From assembly GCF_019160155.1 (NCBI RefSeq), contig NZ_JAFNIH010000027.1:62001-126000 (forward strand): a DNA stretch of 64,000 bases, written 5' to 3'. The DNA comes from Pinisolibacter aquiterrae (GTDB lineage Bacteria; Pseudomonadota; Alphaproteobacteria; Rhizobiales; Ancalomicrobiaceae). A model generated the notes under the pieces. It made no database searches. It had not been told where the DNA came from and worked only from the letters and a program-made list of their open reading frames with translations. The position numbers were made by a program, and so were the translations under genes. Shown here piece by piece: positions 62,263 through 64,000 of the stretch (positions are counted from its first letter, which is position 1; each line of letters begins with the position of its first letter).

Positions 62263-64000
62263 ATGACCCTCGATCGCCTGTTCGAACCCACCGAAGACGC
62301 GCGACCGGCGCCGTCGCCCGAGGCCGACCGCCTCGGCGACGGCGCCGCGCGGCGCCTCGGGATCCGGGTTCGCGGCGCGGTCCAGGGGGTCGGCATGCGC
62401 CCCTTCGTCCATGGGCTCGCGACCCGGCTCGGGTTCGCCGGGCGGGTGTTGAACGACGCCGAGGGGGTGCTGATCGAGGTCGAGGGGCGCGATCCCGAGC
62501 GTTTCGTCGCCGCGCTCTCGGCGGAGCGGCCGCCGCTCGCCCGGTTCGACGCGATCGAGACCTCGCCGATGCCGGTGCGCGGCGGGGCGGGTTTCCGCAT
62601 CGAGGAGAGCGTCGCCGGCAAGGTGACGACGCGGGTGCCGGCGGATGCGGCGACCTGCGAGGCCTGTCTCGACGATCTCTTCGATCCGGCGAGCCGGTTT
62701 CATCTCTATCCCTTCGTCAACTGCACCCATTGCGGCCCGCGCTACACGATCACCGCGCGTCTGCCCTATGACCGGCCGCAGACGGCGATGGCCGGCTTTC
62801 CGATGTGCGCGCCCTGCGGCGAGGCCTATCGGGATCCGACCGATCGCCGGTTCCATGCCGAGCCGGTCGCCTGTCCCGCCTGCGGGCCGAAGCTGACGCA
62901 TTCGGTGGCGGAGATCGTCGCGGCGATCCGGGCGGGGAAGATCGTCGCCGTGAAGGGGCTCGGCGGCTTTCATCTCATGTGTGATGCACGCAACGAGGCG
63001 GTGGTCGAGGAACTGCGTCGCCGCAAGGCGCGCGACGCCAAACCGTTCGCGGTGATGGTCGCCAACGTCGCCTCGCTCGATCGGATCGTCCATGCGGGGT
63101 CGGTCGAGCGCGATCTCTTCGTCGCCCCGTCGGCGCCGATCGTGGTGATGGAGGCGGTCGCCGGCGCGGTGGCGCCCTCCGTCGCGCCGCGCCTCGGGCG
63201 GCTCGGGGTGATGGCGGCGGCGACGCCGCTTCATCACCTGATCTTCTGGGAGGCGACGGGCCGGCCGGAGGGGCCGGCCGCGCGCCATGCCGCCAACGAC
63301 TTCGTCGTCGTCGCGACCTCGGCCAATCCCGGCGGCGAGCCCCTGGTGATCGACGACGCCGACGCCGCGCGCCGGCTCGGCGGGATCGCCGATCTCATCG
63401 TCGGTCACGACCGGCCGATCGTCATTCGCGCCGACGACAGCGTCGTCCAGGTGATCGACCGGGCGCCCGCCTTCATTCGCCGCGCCAAGGGTTTCGTGCC
63501 GGAGCCGATCGATCTCGGGTCCGACGGGCCGGCGGTCCTGGCGACGGGCGCCCATCTCAAGGCGACGGTGACGGTGACGCGCGGTCGCGAGGCCTTCGTC
63601 TCGCAACACGTCGGCGATCTCGACACGGCCGAGACGGTCAAATTCTACCGCGAGACCGCCGCCCATCTCCTGACGCTGCTCGACGTGCACCCCGAGATCG
63701 TCGCCTGCGATCTCCATCCCGACTTCCGCTCGTCGCAGTTCGCGGCCGAGTTCGAGGCGCCCACCCTGCCGGTGCAGCATCACGCCGCCCATGTCGCGGC
63801 GATCGCGGCGGAACACGGGATCGACGGGCCGATCCTCGGCCTCGCGCTCGACGGCATCGGCCACGGCGACGACGGCGCCGCCTGGGGTGGCGAGGCGCTT
63901 CGGGTCTCCGGTTCGGGCTGGCGACGGCTCGGCCATCTCTCGCCCCTGGCGCTGCCCGGGGGCGACAAGGCGGCGCGCGAGCCGTGGCGGATGGCGCTCG
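62263..64000 (+). CDS. hypF: Carbamoyltransferase HypF, 5' part
   Basis: HypF makes the thiocarbamate from which the CN ligands of the hydrogenase iron are built. The frame begins at the ATG 62263 and stays open to the window end, giving 579 residues of an expected 750 or so. Visible parts are an acylphosphatase-like domain (VRGAVQGVGMRPFVHG), zinc-finger pairs CEACLDDL, CTHCGPRY, CAPCGEAY and CPACGPKL, a YrdC-like domain (AKPFAVMV, TSANPGGEPL) and the start of the carbamoyltransferase part (VQHHAAHVAAIAAEH). It should be followed outside the window by hypCDE. Confidence 0.95.
   Translation, partial: MTLDRLFEPTEDARPAPSPEADRLGDGAARRLGIRVRGAVQGVGMRPFVHGLATRLGFAGRVLNDAEGVLIEVEGRDPERFVAALSAERPPLARFDAIETSPMPVRGGAGFRIEESVAGKVTTRVPADAATCEACLDDLFDPASRFHLYPFVNCTHCGPRYTITARLPYDRPQTAMAGFPMCAPCGEAYRDPTDRRFHAEPVACPACGPKLTHSVAEIVAAIRAGKIVAVKGLGGFHLMCDARNEAVVEELRRRKARDAKPFAVMVANVASLDRIVHAGSVERDLFVAPSAPIVVMEAVAGAVAPSVAPRLGRLGVMAAATPLHHLIFWEATGRPEGPAARHAANDFVVVATSANPGGEPLVIDDADAARRLGGIADLIVGHDRPIVIRADDSVVQVIDRAPAFIRRAKGFVPEPIDLGSDGPAVLATGAHLKATVTVTRGREAFVSQHVGDLDTAETVKFYRETAAHLLTLLDVHPEIVACDLHPDFRSSQFAAEFEAPTLPVQHHAAHVAAIAAEHGIDGPILGLALDGIGHGDDGAAWGGEALRVSGSGWRRLGHLSPLALPGGDKAAREPWRMAL

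Overview
The window is 64 kb of very GC-rich DNA (roughly 70% G+C by eye) with densely packed, often overlapping genes. The gene set points to an alphaproteobacterium, most likely of the order Hyphomicrobiales. It includes a Bradyrhizobium/Rhodopseudomonas-style hupUV-hupSLCDFGHIJK-hypABF uptake hydrogenase cluster, a TAXI-type TRAP transporter with a DUF1850 partner, a RopB/Omp25-like barrel protein, MASE1 and PAS signalling proteins, and GntR/FCD and ModE-like regulators. I cannot name the genus. I recognised no rRNA, tRNA, CRISPR array, insertion sequence or phage gene.

Layout. (1) 1-1146: the end of an operon for a membrane complex related to group 4 [NiFe] hydrogenase (HyfG-like and HyfI-like subunits). 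The large subunit lacks the C-terminal nickel-ligand motif. (2) 1158-2298: divergent XRE regulator and spermidine-synthase-like gene. (3) 2318-13299: a ten-gene minus-strand catabolic operon (Rieske oxygenase, glutamine-synthetase-like ligase, ferredoxin, ferredoxin reductase, LivKHMGF-type importer, hemerythrin) with a divergent GntR/FCD regulator. It probably imports and degrades a nitrogen-containing organic compound by gamma-glutamylation and oxygenation. (4) 13457-19421: a MacAB-like tripartite efflux set and a tandem-duplicated outer-membrane barrel. (5) 19874-29196: a signalling island made of a hybrid kinase, a CheY-like receiver, two GGDEF proteins (one degenerate and fused to PilZ), an EAL protein and an HPt protein, arranged as two divergent operons around an AT-rich promoter region. 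(6) 29308-47679: housekeeping and accessory genes: DedA-like protein, TylF-like methyltransferase, small cytochrome c, 4Fe-4S protein, metallopeptidase, leuD, two LysE exporters, RidA, tam, an orphan membrane protein, asd, a TRAP transporter, PAP2 phosphatase, septation protein A and a ModE-like regulator. (7) 47642-49729: a stand-alone TOBE protein and a trypsin-like protease. (8) 49761-64000: the H2-sensing and H2-oxidising system, running off the end inside hypF.

How the hydrogenase region works together: HupUV is the cytoplasmic H2 sensor and HupSL the Tat-exported enzyme, which passes electrons to cytochrome b HupC. HupDFGHIJK and HypABF mature the two subunits. HupS carries the six-cysteine proximal-cluster signature of oxygen-tolerant enzymes. 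Good sigma-54 (-24/-12) promoter matches precede hupS and, unusually, hupG inside the cluster. A tandem array of three 37-bp hairpins lies between hupL and hupC.

The least expected structures are non-coding. One is a two-hairpin dispersed repeat present at 6434-6546 and 48112-48223, with a shared 33-nt core and compensatory base changes in its stems. The other is the 37-bp hairpin array after hupL. Both suggest RNA- or DNA-level elements that the gene list does not explain.
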